From assembly GCF_903181435.1 (NCBI RefSeq), contig NZ_CAEUHO010000001.1, forward strand, positions 248,001 to 312,000: 64,000 nucleotides of DNA, read 5' to 3'. This DNA comes from Bacteroides acidifaciens. Lineage in GTDB: Bacteria; Bacteroidota; Bacteroidia; Bacteroidales; Bacteroidaceae. The notes below the pieces were generated by a model. The model was not told the DNA's origin and did not search any database. It saw nothing but the letters and a program-made list of their open reading frames with translations. The translations under genes and the position numbers were made by a program. Shown here one piece after another: positions 26,860 to 35,709 of the stretch; position 1 is the stretch's first letter; each line of letters starts with the position of its first letter.

Positions 26860-27915
26860 ATGAAGAAAAATTTGGCGGGAGTTGTATTATTGTTGGTTGC
26901 TGCCTCTTTAGGGAGCATACAGCAGGTAGAGGCGTGTACACGTGCAGTGTATATCGGTCCGGAGCAAATGGTGGTAACTGGTCGTACGATGGACTGGAAA
27001 GAAGACTTACACTCGAATCTCTATGTATTTCCACGTGGCATTCAGCGCACGGGACACAATAAGGAGAAAACGTTGAACTGGACGTCCAAGTATGGAAGTG
27101 TCATTGCAACAGGCTATGATATAGGAACTTGTGACGGAATGAATGAGAAAGGTCTGGTAGCAAGTCTGCTATTCCTGCCGGAAACGATTTATTCACTGCC
27201 GGGGGATACCCGTCCGGCGATGGGAATAAGTATTTGGACGCAGTATGTGCTTGATAATTTCGCGACAGTGCGTGAAGCTGTGGACGAACTGAAAAAGGAA
27301 ACCTTCCGTATCGATGCTCCCCGTCTGCCGAATGGTTCGGAATCGACTCTGCACCTCGCTATTACCGATGAAACAGGAAATACTGCCATATTGGAATATT
27401 TGGACGGAAAACTAAGCATCCATGAAGGAAAAGAATACCAGGTGATGACAAACTCTCCCCGCTACGAATATCAGTTAGCTATCAATGACTACTGGAAAGA
27501 GGTGGGCGGCCTGCAAATGCTTCCGGGTACAAACCGTTCAAGCGACCGCTTTGTACGTGCTTCTTTCTATATTCATGCCATTCCACAAACCTCGGATGCT
27601 AAAATCGCCATCCCGAGTGTATTGAGTGTAATGCGCAATGTCTCCGTCCCGTTCGGAATCTCTACTCCCGATAAACCTCATATTTCTTCTACCCGTTGGC
27701 GTACCGTCTCCGACCAAAAGAATAAGGTCTATTATTTTGAATCGACTTTAACTCCGAATTTGTTTTGGCTGGATTTGAAGAAGATTGATTTCAGCCCGAA
27801 AGCTAGTATAAAGAAGCTGTCTTTGGCAAATGGTGAGATTTATGCAGGTGACGCTGTGAAGGATTTGAAAGACAGCAAATCGTTTACTTTCCTTTTTCAG
27901 ACTCCGGTGATGTGA
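26860..27915 (+). CDS. bsh: Bile salt hydrolase / choloylglycine hydrolase-family enzyme (Ntn hydrolase)
   Basis: 351 residues. The signal peptide is followed directly by Cys26 (QQVEA^CTRAVYIG), which becomes the N-terminal nucleophile after processing. Arg42 and Asp45 (VTGRTMDW) fall at the family's conserved spacing (Arg18 and Asp21 when the Cys is numbered 2). 'MTNSPRYEYQ' supplies the conserved Asn, and 'NRSSDRFVRASFY' the Arg. These residues define the linear amide C-N hydrolase family: bile salt hydrolases and penicillin V acylases. A homologous Bacteroides thetaiotaomicron enzyme deconjugates tauro- and glyco-bile acids. The signal peptide predicts a periplasmic or envelope location, as in other Bacteroides BSHs. 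Substrate preference (bile salt, N-acyl amide or penicillin V) cannot be fixed by eye. Monocistronic, with a hairpin at 27958. Confidence 0.85.
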   Translation: MKKNLAGVVLLLVAASLGSIQQVEACTRAVYIGPEQMVVTGRTMDWKEDLHSNLYVFPRGIQRTGHNKEKTLNWTSKYGSVIATGYDIGTCDGMNEKGLVASLLFLPETIYSLPGDTRPAMGISIWTQYVLDNFATVREAVDELKKETFRIDAPRLPNGSESTLHLAITDETGNTAILEYLDGKLSIHEGKEYQVMTNSPRYEYQLAINDYWKEVGGLQMLPGTNRSSDRFVRASFYIHAIPQTSDAKIAIPSVLSVMRNVSVPFGISTPDKPHISSTRWRTVSDQKNKVYYFESTLTPNLFWLDLKKIDFSPKASIKKLSLANGEIYAGDAVKDLKDSKSFTFLFQTPVM

Positions 27916-27957
27916 ATATAACGTCAGTTCGATATAAGGGTTATCTGTAAAATAAAA

Positions 27958-28004
27958 AAGAACGGTGGACAAGTGCTTGAATGCAAGCCTGTCCATCGTT
28001 CTTC
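27958..28004. terminator. Bidirectional terminator between bsh and the M20 peptidase gene
   Basis: Long imperfect stem with outer arms aagaacg / cgttctt and tggaca / tgtcca and an inner hairpin gcttg / caagc, placed between two convergent stops and followed by CTTTT. Confidence 0.75.
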
Positions 28005-28037
28005 TTTTATTCTTTCTATTGGCTGTATATTATATTT

Positions 28038-29402
28038 TTAGAGTCTTGCATATTCCTTGTGGAACTCAACCACCGCTTCGATACCTTTGCGGAAAATATC
28101 CAGTGAAAAGTTCTCGTTCGGCGAATGAATAGCATCCGATTCAAGTCCGAATCCCATCAATACGGTTTTGATTCCCAACACTTGTTCAAAAGTGGAAATG
28201 ATAGGAATACTGCCACCGCGACGCACTGCCAACGGTTTCTTTCCGAAAGCAATTTCGAAACCTTTCTCTGCCGCCTGATAAGCAGGAAGAGAGATCGGAC
28301 AGACATATCCCTGTCCGCCATGCATTGGAGTTACTTTCACCTGCACCGTGTCGGGAGCAATACCAAGAATATAATCAGCAAACATCTGAGAAATCTTATG
28401 ATGGTCCTGATGCGGAACCAACCGGCAGGAAACTTTGGCGTAAGCTTTTGACGGAAGTACGGTCTTCGAACCTTCTCCCGTATATCCGCCCCATATACCG
28501 CACACGTCAAAAGACGGACGGCAACTGTTGCGTTCCAGCGTGCTGTATCCTTTCTCCCCGAACACTTCCTTTACTCCGATAGCCTCTTTATATTTCTTTT
28601 CATCGAAAGGAATATGCGCAATCATTTCCCGTTCGGCTTGCGGAACTTCTTCCACGTCGTCATAGAATCCGGGAACGGTAATCCGTCCGTTGGCATCCGT
28701 CACTTTGCTGATAATCTGGCAAAGCGTGTTGATGGGATTAGCTACCGCACCGCCGAAATGTCCGGAATGTAAGTCCCGGTTCGGTCCGGTGACTTCTATC
28801 TCCCAGTAAGCCAGTCCGCGCAGTCCCGTAGTCAGCGAAGGAAGCTCTGCACCCAGCATACTCGTGTCCGAGACGAGGATTACGTCTGCTTTCAACAGTT
28901 CTTTGTGTTCTTCGCAGAAGGATTCCAAACTCGGAGAACCGATTTCCTCTTCTCCTTCGAAGATGAACTTCACATTATTCTTTAATAACTCGTTTTTAAG
29001 CAGATACTCGAACGCCTTTACCTGAATGAAAGATTGTCCTTTGTCATCATCCGCTCCACGCGCCCAGATATGTCCGTCCCGTATTTCCGGTTCGAACGGC
29101 TGGCTTTTCCAAAGTTCCAGTGGTTCGGCGGGCATTACGTCGTAGTGGGCGTAGACCAGCACGGTTTTGGCATCCGGGTCTACTATTTTTTGGGCGAAGA
29201 CAATCGGGTTGCCTTTAGAGGGCATCACCAGTGCTTCGTCTGCTCCGGCTTCTGTTAACAGTTGCGCCCAACGTTCGGCACACGCCAGCATATCGTCGTG
29301 ATGTTCCGGCAGTGCGCTGATACTTGGAATACGGATGAGGCTGAACAAGTCTTCCATTATTTTTGGCTCGTTCGCGGCAATATATTTCTTGATTTCGTTC
29401 AT
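28038..29402 (-). CDS. M20-family metallo-dipeptidase
   Basis: 454 residues, the usual length for M20 dipeptidases of the CNDP/DapE-like type. Metal and catalytic motifs are in order: 'VLVYAHYDVMPAEP' (metal His and catalytic Asp, about 80-93), 'WARGADDDKGQ' (bridging Asp, about 113-123), 'FEGEEEIGSPS' (catalytic Glu-Glu, about 148-158), and 'DLHSGHFGG' in the lid domain. A late 'SDAIHSPNE' supplies the last metal His. It cleaves dipeptides in the cytosol; no signal peptide is seen. It lies 14 bases downstream of aroC on the same strand, so the two are cotranscribed, although their functions are not obviously linked. Confidence 0.9.
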   Translation of the reverse strand: MNEIKKYIAANEPKIMEDLFSLIRIPSISALPEHHDDMLACAERWAQLLTEAGADEALVMPSKGNPIVFAQKIVDPDAKTVLVYAHYDVMPAEPLELWKSQPFEPEIRDGHIWARGADDDKGQSFIQVKAFEYLLKNELLKNNVKFIFEGEEEIGSPSLESFCEEHKELLKADVILVSDTSMLGAELPSLTTGLRGLAYWEIEVTGPNRDLHSGHFGGAVANPINTLCQIISKVTDANGRITVPGFYDDVEEVPQAEREMIAHIPFDEKKYKEAIGVKEVFGEKGYSTLERNSCRPSFDVCGIWGGYTGEGSKTVLPSKAYAKVSCRLVPHQDHHKISQMFADYILGIAPDTVQVKVTPMHGGQGYVCPISLPAYQAAEKGFEIAFGKKPLAVRRGGSIPIISTFEQVLGIKTVLMGFGLESDAIHSPNENFSLDIFRKGIEAVVEFHKEYARL

Positions 29403-29416
29403 AACTTAAATAAGAA

Positions 29417-30493
29417 TTAAAGCTGCGTGGTTTTATCCAGCAGATAATAATCGAGTATGGTCATGGCTGCCATTGCTTCCACGATAGGCACGGCACGTGG
29501 CAGTACACAGGCGTCGTGGCGTCCGCGGGCTTTCAATGTGGTGTCTACTCCGTCGATGTTGACCGTTTCCTGCTCCATCAATATGGTGGCGATAGGTTTG
29601 AAGACAACACGGAAATAAATATCCTGTCCGTTGCTCAGACCGCCCTGGATGCCACCGGAGTGGTTGGTATGCGTTTCAATGCGTCCGTTGTTATTGTAGA
29701 AAACGTCGTTCTGTTCGGAACCTTTCATTTTCAATCCCTTGAATCCTTCGCCATATTCGAATGCTTTGGCGGCATTGATACTTAGCATGGCATTGCCCAG
29801 GGCAGCATGAAGTTTGCCGAAAACGGGTTGTCCCAGTCCGATGGGGCATCCTTTGATGACACAGGTCAGCGTGCCGCCGATAGTGTCGCCTTCCCCTTTC
29901 ACCTTATAGATAAGGTCTGCCATTTCCTTCGCCTTTTCCGGGTCGGGACAGCGTACGTCGTTGCTTTCTATCAAGTCGAGGTCATAATCAGAATACGTAC
30001 CTTCCAGTTTGATGGCGCCTACCTGCGATGTATAAGCGGTGATGCTGACTCCCAACTGGCGAAGCGCCAACTTAGCCAAAGCACCGGCTACAACGCGCGA
30101 AATCGTTTCGCGTGCCGAAGAACGTCCGCCACCGCGGTGGTCACGGATGCCATACTTCACGGTGTAAGTATAGTCAGCATGTGAAGGACGATATACATTT
30201 TTCAGATTATTGTAGTCACTAGAGTGCTGATTCTCGTTCCATACGATAAAACCGATAGGGCATCCGGTGGATTTGCCTTCGAAGATACCGGAAAGGAACT
30301 CAACTTTATCAGCTTCTTTACGTGGTGTGGTAAGGATAGATTGTCCCGGACGGCGGCGATTCAGTTCTTGTTGTACAAATTCTTCGTCGATGGTAATTCC
30401 TGCAGGAAATCCGTCAATCACTCCCCCAACTCCTTTTCCATGAGACTCACCGAAACTGGTGAGCCGAAAGATGTTGCCAAATGAATTAAACAT
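29417..30493 (-). CDS. aroC: Chorismate synthase
   Basis: 358 residues, the normal size. It converts EPSP to chorismate using reduced FMN, the last step of the shikimate pathway. Signature motifs are '[14 protein letters not shown]' (N-terminus), '[14 protein letters not shown]' and '[14 protein letters not shown]' (FMN and phosphate binding), and '[17 protein letters not shown]'. It is the first gene of the aroC-dipeptidase transcript, with a -7 element on the minus strand at 30523. Confidence 0.97.
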   Translation of the reverse strand: MFNSFGNIFRLTSFGESHGKGVGGVIDGFPAGITIDEEFVQQELNRRRPGQSILTTPRKEADKVEFLSGIFEGKSTGCPIGFIVWNENQHSSDYNNLKNVYRPSHADYTYTVKYGIRDHRGGGRSSARETISRVVAGALAKLALRQLGVSITAYTSQVGAIKLEGTYSDYDLDLIESNDVRCPDPEKAKEMADLIYKVKGEGDTIGGTLTCVIKGCPIGLGQPVFGKLHAALGNAMLSINAAKAFEYGEGFKGLKMKGSEQNDVFYNNNGRIETHTNHSGGIQGGLSNGQDIYFRVVFKPIATILMEQETVNIDGVDTTLKARGRHDACVLPRAVPIVEAMAAMTILDYYLLDKTTQL

Positions 30494-30522
30494 AGTTGTG
30501 GCTTTTTTAAAATTACTGTATG

Positions 30523-30530
30523 CAAATATA
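30523..30530 (-). promoter_or_regulatory. -7 promoter element of aroC
   Basis: On the minus strand this reads TATATTTG, 30 bases ahead of the aroC ATG. No -33 element at the usual distance. Confidence 0.5.
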
Positions 30531-30651
30531 ACAAAGTTTTCGATAAGATTGTTGTGAACTCAAAATATCTTCAAAAAAGGAAGCATATTGAACTTTTTTT
30601 CTCCTTTTTAGTTTATAATTGACGATTATTTAATAACTAAACTAACAATGT

Positions 30652-31203
30652 ATGAAAAAGAATCTATTGTATTTATGGGCATTGGTATGCTCCGTCGCTT
30701 TCTTTGCAGCTTGTAGCAGTGATGATGATAATGATATGAATGGTACTAATCCTCCGGAAGAGGAAGCGGTCGTTACGGCTCCGGATGTGGTAGGGACGTA
30801 TTGGGGGAATCTGGATATATCCATGAAACCGGATGACTCCGACCAGGAAACGGTGATTGGCAATGGAATAGCCAAGTTTATAACTATTTCCCAAGTCAGC
30901 GACACGGAAGTGAAAATGGAATTGAAAGAGTTTGAACTGTTCCTGAATGGAACTATCATGAAGTTCGGTGATATCGTAATAGACAAATGTACGGTAAAAA
31001 AAGAGACGGACGCCTCGACTTTCACCGGTCAGCAGGATTTAACCTTTTCGGGAGTTGCCGCCGTTCTCGGTACTTGTGATACCACAGTGGAAGGCACGGT
31101 GGAAGGTGAAAACCTCACTATGAATATTAATGTGAAAGTGGGCACATTGCAACAGACCGTGAAAGTGACCTATTCCGGAGTGAGGCAGGTAGAGGAATCC
31201 TGA
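30652..31203 (+). CDS. Calycin-like-domain lipoprotein
   Basis: 183 residues. Lipobox 'FFAACSSDDDNDM' with a strong acidic surface-export signal, then an acidic linker and one beta-barrel-like domain (about 45-180) made of repeated strand pairs (VVGTYWGNLDISM, DTEVKMELKEFELFLNG, STFTGQQDLTFSGV, GTVEGENLTMNINVKVG). This matches the calycin-like / lipocalin-like lipoproteins common in Bacteroides. These often occur beside PCMD-domain proteins, as here (32015). The ligand is unknown. Only 6 bases separate its stop from that of the convergent barrel gene, with no terminator between them, so the two transcripts must overlap. Confidence 0.75.
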   Translation: MKKNLLYLWALVCSVAFFAACSSDDDNDMNGTNPPEEEAVVTAPDVVGTYWGNLDISMKPDDSDQETVIGNGIAKFITISQVSDTEVKMELKEFELFLNGTIMKFGDIVIDKCTVKKETDASTFTGQQDLTFSGVAAVLGTCDTTVEGTVEGENLTMNINVKVGTLQQTVKVTYSGVRQVEES

Positions 31204-31209
31204 TAGACC

Positions 31210-31995
31210 TTAAAATGCATATCCGAAACCTACATTCAAATAGATGGGATACATGGAGAAAGTAATTGTATGGAAATCATTTTTAAAGATGTTGTTCAGT
31301 CCCCAGGTGAGATCTGCATATACATTCAGATGTTTGAAAGCTCTCCATCCTGCTCCTACCTGCAATCCCCACTGGAAATGCCGCAGGTCGTCCGAGAAAT
31401 CATAGGTTGCTATCTTTCCGTCAGTAAATTCCACTTTGGGACCGGTAGGGTCATCTTCTCGCAGATACCCTTCATATACATTCCCCGAGAATTCTCTTGA
31501 AAGTATATAAGAGAAATAGGGACCTGCCTTTATATTCCACCGGCCCGTCAATTTATAAGTAGCCATCAAAGGAATCGTCAGTCCTGCGGTGTGTACTTTG
31601 GTTTTTACTCCGCCCGTCCATACACCGCTGATTCTTTCACCTCCTTGTCCGAGAATCTCCATATTGTAGTTCTTTACAGTAGCTTCGGTCGTCATGGCCT
31701 TGTTTTCGAGACGTAGCCCTACGATGATGCCCAGTTTGTTCTGGACGGCTATCCATTTGGTGACTTCGCCGCCGATTGTAATGGCAAGCATCGGATTATA
31801 GCCGTCTATCGAACGGATTTCCACAGGCAGAGGAAGTGGAGCGGTGCCACCGATACTGATTCCTGCTTTTACTTCATATTCCAGTCCGCGTAAGGCGGAG
31901 CGGATAAGTGTTTCGTTCCTGTCCACTTGTGAATAGCTGGGCAGGGACATTCCTATACAGGCAAGTAAACTGAATATATATGGGTAAATTCTCAT
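31210..31995 (-). CDS. Outer-membrane beta-barrel protein (PorT / OMP_b-brl_2-like)
   Basis: 261 residues with a signal peptide (SLLACIGMSLPSYSQ). The mature protein is a series of amphipathic strands (LEYEVKAGISIGG, LAITIGGEVTKWIAV, LGIIVGLRLENKAM, HTAGLTIPLMATYKL, NIKAGPYFSYILS, WGLQVGAGWRAF) that ends in the terminal aromatic YAF of outer-membrane barrels. Its role is unknown. It follows the PCMD lipoprotein gene after 19 bases on the same strand, so the pair is probably an operon and may work as a surface lipoprotein plus its barrel partner. Confidence 0.75.
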   Translation of the reverse strand: MRIYPYIFSLLACIGMSLPSYSQVDRNETLIRSALRGLEYEVKAGISIGGTAPLPLPVEIRSIDGYNPMLAITIGGEVTKWIAVQNKLGIIVGLRLENKAMTTEATVKNYNMEILGQGGERISGVWTGGVKTKVHTAGLTIPLMATYKLTGRWNIKAGPYFSYILSREFSGNVYEGYLREDDPTGPKVEFTDGKIATYDFSDDLRHFQWGLQVGAGWRAFKHLNVYADLTWGLNNIFKNDFHTITFSMYPIYLNVGFGYAF

Positions 31996-32014
31996 CTTTG
32001 TAACTATTATAAAA

Positions 32015-33100
32015 TTAATTTTCCGAGTGATAGATTAGTTCGACTTCATCAATCAATAGAGTGCTTCCGATTGCTCCGTTGAAATAAGCGCCTTCCAGGC
32101 TTGATGTGAATACGATGGCAACATTATATTTGCCATCTTTCAACTTCTCCTTATCGATAAACTTGCCGGGAAGCGTAGTGAACGGCAGTTTGAAATATGT
32201 CCATTCGTCTGTTTCTTCGGCATTGTCAATGCGTGCTATCGAAACTAGGTTGGGACTGGTGAATGCATTGCTGCCGTCCAGCGTAGGAACAGACTCGGTC
32301 GTCTCGTACATGATGGCGTATATATCGCATATGTCACGTTTGCCTTCGACAGTACTTCCTCCTTCCGTGAATTTATCCCCCGCCTTGTATTTATAATAAC
32401 CTGCCAGGTAAGTCGGCACATACCGGAAAGGCAGTCCGAATTTCGTAGCTTGAAGCGGGTTACTCATGGCATTGCCCACATCGAAAGAACCGATGAACAG
32501 GTTTCCTGCCGCGATTGGCATTCCCATCAACTGCCCGAAGAATCCCGTGCTGCGTGTCACCAAAGAAAGGCATTTTCCCTCTTTGCCGTCCGTAATCTGG
32601 AAAGTGGGGTAGTCATCGGCTGTTTTAGGTACTCCGGTTAGGGCGTAACCCGCGTTTCCGCTAGCCCATTCCATCACTACCTTGTCGCCCTCACGTTCCA
32701 CAAAGATGTAGTACTTCTTTCCGCCTAAAGTATCTTCGAAATGATAATTAGTGGCAAGCTCTGTATCTATGACGGACACCGTATAAGTCTTTTTCCAGAC
32801 ACCGTCGGCGGCTGTGACGATGTATTTCTGCGGAGAGTTAAAGTCGCGTACGGTTCCGCTTTGCGGACTGATAGTTGCCCCCGGAGTCAGGGTGAACTCC
32901 GGTGCAAGTGCCGAAACGTCCGTTCCCGGTCCGACAAATAGAGTGACAGAATTATTATTGATGATGGGGTGTGTAGTCATTACTACTCCCGGCAGTTTGC
33001 AACTTAGTATATCAGCCTCTGCATTGGGAGCTTCGTCGCGAATACAAGAAGACGAAATAATAACCAATAGCAAATAGAAAATCACGTGTTTTGCTTTCAT
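32015..33100 (-). CDS. PCMD-domain surface lipoprotein
   Basis: 361 residues from the ATG at 33100; an in-frame ATG at 33151 would put 17 residues before the signal peptide and is less likely. Signal peptide and lipobox 'YLLLVIISSSCIRDEAPNAEAD'-type (Cys about 19). Residues about 30-115 form an Ig-like or DUF5018-type domain ('TLTPGATISPQSGTVRDF', 'YIVTAADGVWKKTYTVSV'). The C-terminal half is a putative carbohydrate-metabolism (PCMD) domain ('EVELIYHSEN' end). Such proteins are thought to bind glycans at the cell surface, but direct evidence is thin. First gene of a two-gene unit with the barrel protein. Confidence 0.75.
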   Translation of the reverse strand: MKAKHVIFYLLLVIISSSCIRDEAPNAEADILSCKLPGVVMTTHPIINNNSVTLFVGPGTDVSALAPEFTLTPGATISPQSGTVRDFNSPQKYIVTAADGVWKKTYTVSVIDTELATNYHFEDTLGGKKYYIFVEREGDKVVMEWASGNAGYALTGVPKTADDYPTFQITDGKEGKCLSLVTRSTGFFGQLMGMPIAAGNLFIGSFDVGNAMSNPLQATKFGLPFRYVPTYLAGYYKYKAGDKFTEGGSTVEGKRDICDIYAIMYETTESVPTLDGSNAFTSPNLVSIARIDNAEETDEWTYFKLPFTTLPGKFIDKEKLKDGKYNVAIVFTSSLEGAYFNGAIGSTLLIDEVELIYHSEN

Positions 33101-33201
33101 TTTTCTCTTATTCTTGCTTAAAACTTTGGTTTCTCGAAGAATTAATAACAAAATGAGACTTTATTTGTTCACTAAGATGTGCAGGATAGAAAAGAATTTT
33201 C

Positions 33202-33209
33202 TATTTTTG
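33202..33209 (+). promoter_or_regulatory. -7 promoter element of the cyuA-like gene
   Basis: TATTTTTG lies 23 bases before the ATG at 33233 and inside a longer reading frame that would start at 33179. This argues for the ATG at 33233. Confidence 0.5.
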
Positions 33210-33232
33210 TGGGAACAAAACTTAAAAAGCGC

Positions 33233-34519
33233 ATGACTCAATCTGAAAGACAGCAAATTATAGAGCTGATAAAAAAAGAAGTGATTCCGGCTATTGGTTG
33301 CACGGAACCCATTGCTGTGGCACTTTGTGTAGCCAAAGCGGCAGAAACATTAGGTGAGAAACCCGAAAAGATAGAGGTATTATTGAGTGCCAATATACTG
33401 AAAAATGCCATGGGGGTAGGAATTCCCGGCACGGGCATGGTGGGTCTTCCTATCGCTGTTGCCTTGGGCGCGTCAATCGGCAAATCAGAATATCAGTTGG
33501 AAGTCTTGAGAGACTGCACACCCGAAGCCGTAGCACAAGGCGAACAGTTTATCGCAGAAAAACGAATCTGTATCTCTTTAAAGGAAGATATTGAGGAAAA
33601 GCTATATATCGAAGTGATTTGCAAGACCGGCGATAAAACTGCCAAAGCTGTCATTGCTGGCGGTCACACTACCTTTATATATATAGCCAAAGACGAAAAA
33701 GTGCTGCTCGACAAACAGCATACTGCCAGTGCAAAGGAAGAAGGTGCTTCTCTCGAACTGAACCTGCGTAAAGTTTATGACTTCGCCCTGACAGCTCCTC
33801 TTGATGAAATCCGTTTCATCCTCGACACTGCCCGCTTGAACAAAGCTGCCGCCGAACAAGCTTTCAAAGGCAACTACGGACATTCTTTAGGAAAAATGCT
33901 TCGTGGCACTTATGAACATAAGGTGATGGGCGACAGTGTATTTTCGCATATCCTTTCTTATACTTCAGCCGCTTGTGACGCCCGAATGGCAGGAGCCATG
34001 ATTCCGGTCATGAGTAACTCCGGCAGCGGTAATCAAGGTATATCCGCTACCTTACCCGTCGTAGTCTTTGCCGAAGAAAACAATAAGAGCGAAGAAGAAC
34101 TTATCCGTGCCTTAATGTTGAGCCATCTTACGGTCATCTATATCAAACAAAGCTTGGGACGCCTGTCCGCCTTGTGTGGTTGTGTAGTAGCTGCCACAGG
34201 CTCAAGTTGCGGAATTACCTGGCTGATGGGTGGAAGCTACGACCAGGTAGCCTTTGCCGTTCAAAACATGATTGCCAATCTGACGGGAATGATTTGCGAT
34301 GGCGCGAAACCGAGTTGTGCCCTAAAAGTGACCACCGGAGTTTCAACAGCCGTATTGTCAGCCATGATGGCTATGGAAAACCGTTGTGTGACTTCCGTAG
34401 AAGGAATTATTGATGAAGACGTAGACCAAAGTATCCGCAACCTGACAAGAATCGGCTCGCAAGCCATGAACGAAACGGATAAAATGGTGCTCGATATTAT
34501 GACGCACAAAGGATGCTGA
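33233..34519 (+). CDS. UPF0597 / CyuA-like L-cysteine desulfidase or serine dehydratase-alpha-type protein
   Basis: 428 residues from the ATG at 33233. It has the UPF0597 features: 'VIPAIGCTEPIAVALC' at the N-terminus, 'MGVGIPGTGMVGLPIAVALGA', 'MSNSGSGNQGISATLPV', and the cysteine-bearing C-terminal motifs 'LCGCVVAATGSSCGITWLMGG' and 'MICDGAKPSCALK'. The last cysteines would bind a [4Fe-4S] cluster. Members such as YhaM/CyuA and archaeal cysteine desulfidase break L-cysteine to pyruvate, ammonia and sulfide; the family is homologous to the alpha domain of iron-sulfur L-serine dehydratase. Which amino acid it uses here is inferred. It stands alone, with a hairpin at 34554. Confidence 0.85.
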   Translation: MTQSERQQIIELIKKEVIPAIGCTEPIAVALCVAKAAETLGEKPEKIEVLLSANILKNAMGVGIPGTGMVGLPIAVALGASIGKSEYQLEVLRDCTPEAVAQGEQFIAEKRICISLKEDIEEKLYIEVICKTGDKTAKAVIAGGHTTFIYIAKDEKVLLDKQHTASAKEEGASLELNLRKVYDFALTAPLDEIRFILDTARLNKAAAEQAFKGNYGHSLGKMLRGTYEHKVMGDSVFSHILSYTSAACDARMAGAMIPVMSNSGSGNQGISATLPVVVFAEENNKSEEELIRALMLSHLTVIYIKQSLGRLSALCGCVVAATGSSCGITWLMGGSYDQVAFAVQNMIANLTGMICDGAKPSCALKVTTGVSTAVLSAMMAMENRCVTSVEGIIDEDVDQSIRNLTRIGSQAMNETDKMVLDIMTHKGC

Positions 34520-34553
34520 AATAAGAACTGACTGATAAAGAAACAGGTAAATA

Positions 34554-34594
34554 AAAAATGGATAATGAGCTTTCCGGCTTCATTATCCATTTTA
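34554..34594. terminator. Bidirectional terminator
   Basis: Perfect 14-bp stem aaaatggataatga / tcattatccatttt with an 11-base loop, between the convergent cyuA-like and slyD genes. Confidence 0.88.
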
Positions 34595-34633
34595 TTTTTA
34601 TTAGCTGCTGTTATCAACAGCCCTATTTCTTAA

Positions 34634-35227
34634 TTAGTGGCAGTGTCCACCTTCGCAACCGCAATCGTCGCCGCATTCGTGGTCACCGCAGCCACCACCG
34701 CAACTGTCGCATCCGCAACCGCATCCACCTTCACCGCTCATCATTTTCACCAACTCCTGGATTTCTTCGTTGGTAGCAGGACGGCTTTCAATCACTTCAC
34801 CTTCAAAGATAAGGTCGGCACCTGCCAACGGGTGGTTGAGGTCAACTACTACCACGTCCGGTTTGATTTCCACTACGGTTGCGTTCACGCGCTGACCGTC
34901 ACCGGTCATCAAAGGTACGATATTTCCTTCTTTGATACGTTCGCTGTCGAACTTACCGTCAATCTCGAAAATGTTTTTAGGAAGGTCAATCACGTGTTGT
35001 TCGTCATATTGACCGTATGCTTTATCTGCTGTGATGGTAAACTCAAATTTATCACCTTTAGAAAGAGCAGTCACTTGATTCTCGAAGTCTTCGAGTGTTG
35101 TTCCTAATCCTGAAATGAATTGAAAAGGATGTTCTGCTTTTGCTTCTTCGAACAACTCTTTTTCACCATCTTCCATTGTATATAGTTTGTATGCAACGGT
35201 AATGTACTTGTTTTCTACTGTTTCCAT
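34634..35227 (-). CDS. slyD: SlyD-like FKBP-type peptidyl-prolyl isomerase with metal-binding tail
   Basis: 197 residues. The FKBP/SlyD domain (about 1-150) includes 'YITVAYKLYTMEDGEKELFEEA', 'FISGLGTTLEDFENQV' and 'VVVVDLNHPLAGADLIFEGEV', which is the usual SlyD ending. The insert-in-flap region lies between. The C-terminal 33 residues are almost entirely Gly, Cys, Asp and His (nine Cys, three His, for example GGCGCGCDSCGGGCGDHEC), a nickel/zinc-binding tail like that of E. coli SlyD. It acts as a cytosolic chaperone and prolyl isomerase and may help metallate enzymes. A -7 element on the minus strand lies at 35275. Confidence 0.93.
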   Translation of the reverse strand: METVENKYITVAYKLYTMEDGEKELFEEAKAEHPFQFISGLGTTLEDFENQVTALSKGDKFEFTITADKAYGQYDEQHVIDLPKNIFEIDGKFDSERIKEGNIVPLMTGDGQRVNATVVEIKPDVVVVDLNHPLAGADLIFEGEVIESRPATNEEIQELVKMMSGEGGCGCGCDSCGGGCGDHECGDDCGCEGGHCH

Positions 35228-35274
35228 CTGATATTTTATATTTCTAAATTAATAAATTCCTGCAAACGGGCTGA

Positions 35275-35282
35275 CAAAGATA
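35275..35282 (-). promoter_or_regulatory. -7 promoter element of slyD
   Basis: Reads TATCTTTG on the minus strand, 48 bases ahead of the ATG. Bases 35283-35473 hold no other recognisable element. Confidence 0.45.
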
Positions 35283-35473
35283 CGAATAATTTGCTTGCGC
35301 GCGGACATAGGGAATGTAAATTTCAGATTATTAAGTGCTTTTGTTAGAAAGCTTCTTTGAGACGCATACTTGTATAATAGTTGTAAATCCAACCTTTAAG
35401 TAATAAAATAGAGAAATAATACCACTATTATCTTACAATTATTAGCTTTTAAGTGATTTTTTTCTTCGATTTG

Positions 35474-35504
35474 TTTGGAGATAATAAAAAAGCCCTTACC
35501 TTTG
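35474..35504 (+). promoter_or_regulatory. Promoter of the ilv leader and operon
   Basis: TTTG (35474-35477), 19 bases, TACCTTTG (35497-35504): an exact match to the Bacteroides consensus TTTG-N19-21-TAnnTTTG. Transcription should start near 35510, just before the leader peptide. Confidence 0.85.
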
Positions 35505-35531
35505 CAGCACAAAAATAAAGAAAAAGAAGAT

Positions 35532-35609
35532 ATGAATATGTTACATACATCTATTAACCTAGCAGTCCTGCATATTATTCGCGTCGTGGTGGTGCCATCA
35601 AGAGCGTGA
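35532..35609 (+). CDS. ilvL: Branched-chain amino acid leader peptide (attenuator sensor)
   Basis: A 25-codon reading frame with an A/G-rich ribosome-binding region (aaagaaaaagaaga). Eleven of the 25 residues are Leu, Ile or Val: L4, I8, L10, V12, L13, I15-I16 and four consecutive valines V18-V21, followed by PSRA and a stop. This is the composition of the enterobacterial IlvL leader of ilvGMEDA, which senses charged branched-chain tRNAs. It lies just after the promoter and ahead of an antiterminator/terminator pair and ilvD. Ribosomes short of Val-tRNA would stall on codons 18-21 (35583-35594), leaving the segment just after them free to pair with the terminator arm. The name ilvL is by analogy; the peptide is too short for most gene finders. 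Confidence 0.88.
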   Translation: MNMLHTSINLAVLHIIRVVVVPSRA

Positions 35610-35668
35610 GAAAGGTTTTTGTGTTGTATGTGTTCGTACCATAAAAGATAAAATTTAGAGCCTTTCTC
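35608..35668 (+). promoter_or_regulatory. Antiterminator pairing of the ilv attenuator
   Basis: gagaaagg (35608-35615), which overlaps the leader stop codon, is exactly complementary to cctttctc (35661-35668), the left arm of the terminator. The pairing extends by a few bases past a one-base bulge (agcg on the 5' side with cgct on the 3' side). A ribosome at the leader stop would cover the first segment and free the terminator; one stalled at the valine codons would not. Confidence 0.78.
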
Positions 35669-35692
35669 GCTGATGTGAGAGAGGCTCTTTTA
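35657..35692 (+). terminator. ilv attenuator terminator
   Basis: A 12-bp stem, agagcctttctc (35657-35668) with gagagaggctct (35677-35688) and one G-T pair, an 8-base loop, then TTTTATT, ending 18 bases before the ilvD start. Confidence 0.85.
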
Positions 35693-35709
35693 TTAAAAGA
35701 CAGATTGAA

